Below, piece after piece: positions 15,317 through 16,466 of a DNA stretch of 16,466 nt. Under the pieces are notes generated by a model. That model was given only the letters and a program-made list of their open reading frames with translations, was not told the origin of the DNA and searched no databases. Within the stretch, counting starts at the first letter, position 1, and each line of letters opens with the position of its first letter. A program made the position numbers and the translations under genes. Source of the stretch: Bacillota bacterium (GTDB lineage Bacteria > Bacillota > Clostridia > Peptostreptococcales > Natronincolaceae); the NCBI GenBank assembly GCA_023387935.1, contig JAEWHG010000046.1, positions 1-16,466 of the forward strand, given 5' to 3'.

Positions 15317-15390
15317 AAATCCTCACTAGGCCGAGTAACATTGTGAAAGATATCAAAACATATCTATCATAATTTAACTAGTGAGGATTT
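15317..15390 (-). terminator. Long rod-like stem-loop after the permease gene; probable terminator
   Basis: Outer arms AAATCCTCACTAG (15317-15329) and CTAGTGAGGATTT (15378-15390) pair perfectly over 13 bp. Inside, ATTGTGA-A-AGATAT pairs with ATATCT-A-TCATAAT (15340-15372). On the minus strand the stem is followed by TTTTGTTCTTTG, reasonably U-rich, which fits a terminator 18 bp after the permease stop. The size and two-level fold are more than a simple terminator needs. Confidence 0.65.
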
Positions 15391-15408
15391 ATAAATTATA
15401 ATTAATTA

Positions 15409-16356
15409 TTATCTTTGTCCCTTATCATATGACTTGCCGGCTGCTTTAGGCCCAACAGATTGTCTACTGAACACCACTAAGGCTACTATGGTTAATAAAT
15501 AAGGCAATGCAAAGAAAAATTCGTTAGGTAGTTTTTTTAATAGTGAAAAACTATTAGAGTATATACTAAATATCTTCGAGAATCCAAAGAATAAACTTGC
15601 ACCAAGAATCCCAGATGGTTTCCATCTACCAAATACTAATGCTGCCAAGGCTATAAAGCCTGTACCGCTGATACTCATAACCGTATACTGTGTATCTTGA
15701 GTTAATACAAGGATTCCACCACCAAGACCCGCAAGGGCTCCCGATATTATAACCCCAATATATCTCATTTTTCTTACACTAATACCCATACTGTCAACAG
15801 CATGAGGATTTTCCCCCGATGCCCTTAATCTTAGTCCAAAAGGAGTTTTATACACAATATACCAACCAATTATTATTAGAAGGAAAGCAAGATATACGGT
15901 TGGATAAATATTTGTAAAGAAAATATCCCCGATTACTGGTATATCACTTAATACCGGATAGGTAGTTTTTCTAAAACTTCTAACAAAATTGGGCGTTCTT
16001 TGTTGATCAAATATAATTTGAGCTAAATAAATAGTTACACCTGTTGCTAATAAATTAATTGCAGTTCCTGATATTATCTGATCTGCATTTAGATCTATAC
16101 TTAGATATGCGTGAATAACTGATATTAAAGCTCCTACAACCATCCCAATAACTATCGCTATCCACGGTGCTAAAGATGTTGATTTTTCTAAAAAAACAAG
16201 TGCAGTAGCAGCTCCAAAGCCACCAAACATCATTAAACCATCAAGTGCTATATTAACTACTCCACTACGTTCAGAAAATAACCCACCTAAAGCAGTTATC
16301 ATAATAGGAGTTGAAAAAATAAGTGCTAGTACCAACATGGAATAAATAGTATTCAT
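15409..16356 (-). CDS. nupQ: ABC transporter permease, NupQ/YufQ type (nucleoside or BMP-linked uptake)
   Basis: This is one of two membrane subunits of an importer that in relatives takes up nucleosides with a BMP-type lipoprotein. The 315 residues form about nine or ten hydrophobic helices. Family marks are the N-terminal STPIMITALGGLFSERSGVVNIALDGLMMFGGF segment, NADQIISGTAINLLATG, and the cytoplasmic coupling region TPFGLRLRASGENPHAVDSMGI, followed by RYIGVIISGALAGLGGG. The latter closely resembles sugar and nucleoside permeases of the branched-chain group. The ATG overlaps the stop codon of the preceding permease by one base and its AAAGGAGG site lies inside that gene, so translation is coupled. 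Substrate specificity is inferred from the family only. Confidence 0.88.
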   Translation of the reverse strand: MNTIYSMLVLALIFSTPIMITALGGLFSERSGVVNIALDGLMMFGGFGAATALVFLEKSTSLAPWIAIVIGMVVGALISVIHAYLSIDLNADQIISGTAINLLATGVTIYLAQIIFDQQRTPNFVRSFRKTTYPVLSDIPVIGDIFFTNIYPTVYLAFLLIIIGWYIVYKTPFGLRLRASGENPHAVDSMGISVRKMRYIGVIISGALAGLGGGILVLTQDTQYTVMSISGTGFIALAALVFGRWKPSGILGASLFFGFSKIFSIYSNSFSLLKKLPNEFFFALPYLLTIVALVVFSRQSVGPKAAGKSYDKGQR

Positions 16357-16466
16357 TATTTTTCAACCTCCTTTGCTTTAACTTTCTCTAGCATCATTTT
16401 TATACCATTTCTCATAGCTATGAAAACTACAATAGAAGATATAATTATAATAGCAATATCTCTAGG
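16356..16466 (-). CDS. C-terminal end of an upstream ABC permease (partial)
   Basis: The last 36 codons of an open frame run in from the window edge: a hydrophobic stretch DIAIIIISSIVVFIAMRNG followed by a charged tail ending KAKEVEK and the TAA at 16358-16356. Its stop overlaps the next gene's ATG (TAATG). A final membrane helix plus short basic tail, coupled to a NupQ-type permease, fits the partner permease (NupP type) of the same transporter. This is inferred from position; the fragment itself is too short to identify. Confidence 0.75.
   Translation of the reverse strand, partial: PRDIAIIIISSIVVFIAMRNGIKMMLEKVKAKEVEK

Noticed and set aside
15317..15390. The long inverted repeat as a miniature transposable element.
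   Set aside because: No target-site duplication or terminal TA/TTAA flanks were evident, and one end is followed by a U-rich tract at the position expected for a terminator. A genome search could reopen this.

Overview
The window comes from a low-GC, AT-rich Gram-positive anaerobe, most likely a member of the Clostridia (an Alkaliphilus/Clostridium-like organism; genus inferred, not shown). The clues are strong AGGAGG-type ribosome binding sites, frequent TTG/GTG starts, a membrane pyrophosphatase, and the Firmicutes gene order cggR-gap-pgk-tpiA-gpmI-eno followed by secG, rnr, smpB and ssrA. Every protein gene lies on the minus strand, so the window reads from high to low coordinates.

Region by region, in transcription order: (i) 16466-15409, the end of one ABC permease gene and a complete NupQ-like permease gene, overlapping by one base. 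(ii) 15408-15184, a dense non-coding interval holding a long rod-like stem-loop, a near-perfect palindrome, a strong match to a sigma-54 (-24/-12) promoter on the PLUS strand, and the rpoN promoter. (iii) 15174-13786 rpoN with a strong terminator. (iv) 13696-13622, a sigma-A promoter with a clear CggR operator, then the glycolytic operon cggR, gap, (375 bp gap), pgk, tpiA, gpmI, eno. The gap/pgk interval carries two tandem 56-bp stem-loop repeats and a further hairpin. (v) A long hairpin terminator, then the secG-hppA pair behind its own promoter. (vi) A small DUF1294 membrane protein gene and rnr. (vii) smpB behind a good promoter, and ssrA (tmRNA).

The genes group into three jobs. The operon from cggR to eno is the lower half of glycolysis, from triose phosphates to phosphoenolpyruvate, under a repressor known in relatives to sense fructose-1,6-bisphosphate. 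hppA recovers energy from pyrophosphate. rnr, smpB and ssrA form the trans-translation/RNA decay module that rescues stalled ribosomes and degrades their mRNA.

The most notable observations are these. The tmRNA gene is split in its T-loop by a group I intron whose helices P1-P9 can be traced; its 3' end and the 3' exon fall outside the window. A lone sigma-54 promoter points away from rpoN into a highly structured non-coding stretch. The pgk leader contains tandem stem-loop repeats with pairing-preserving substitutions. None of these could be tested by database search here.
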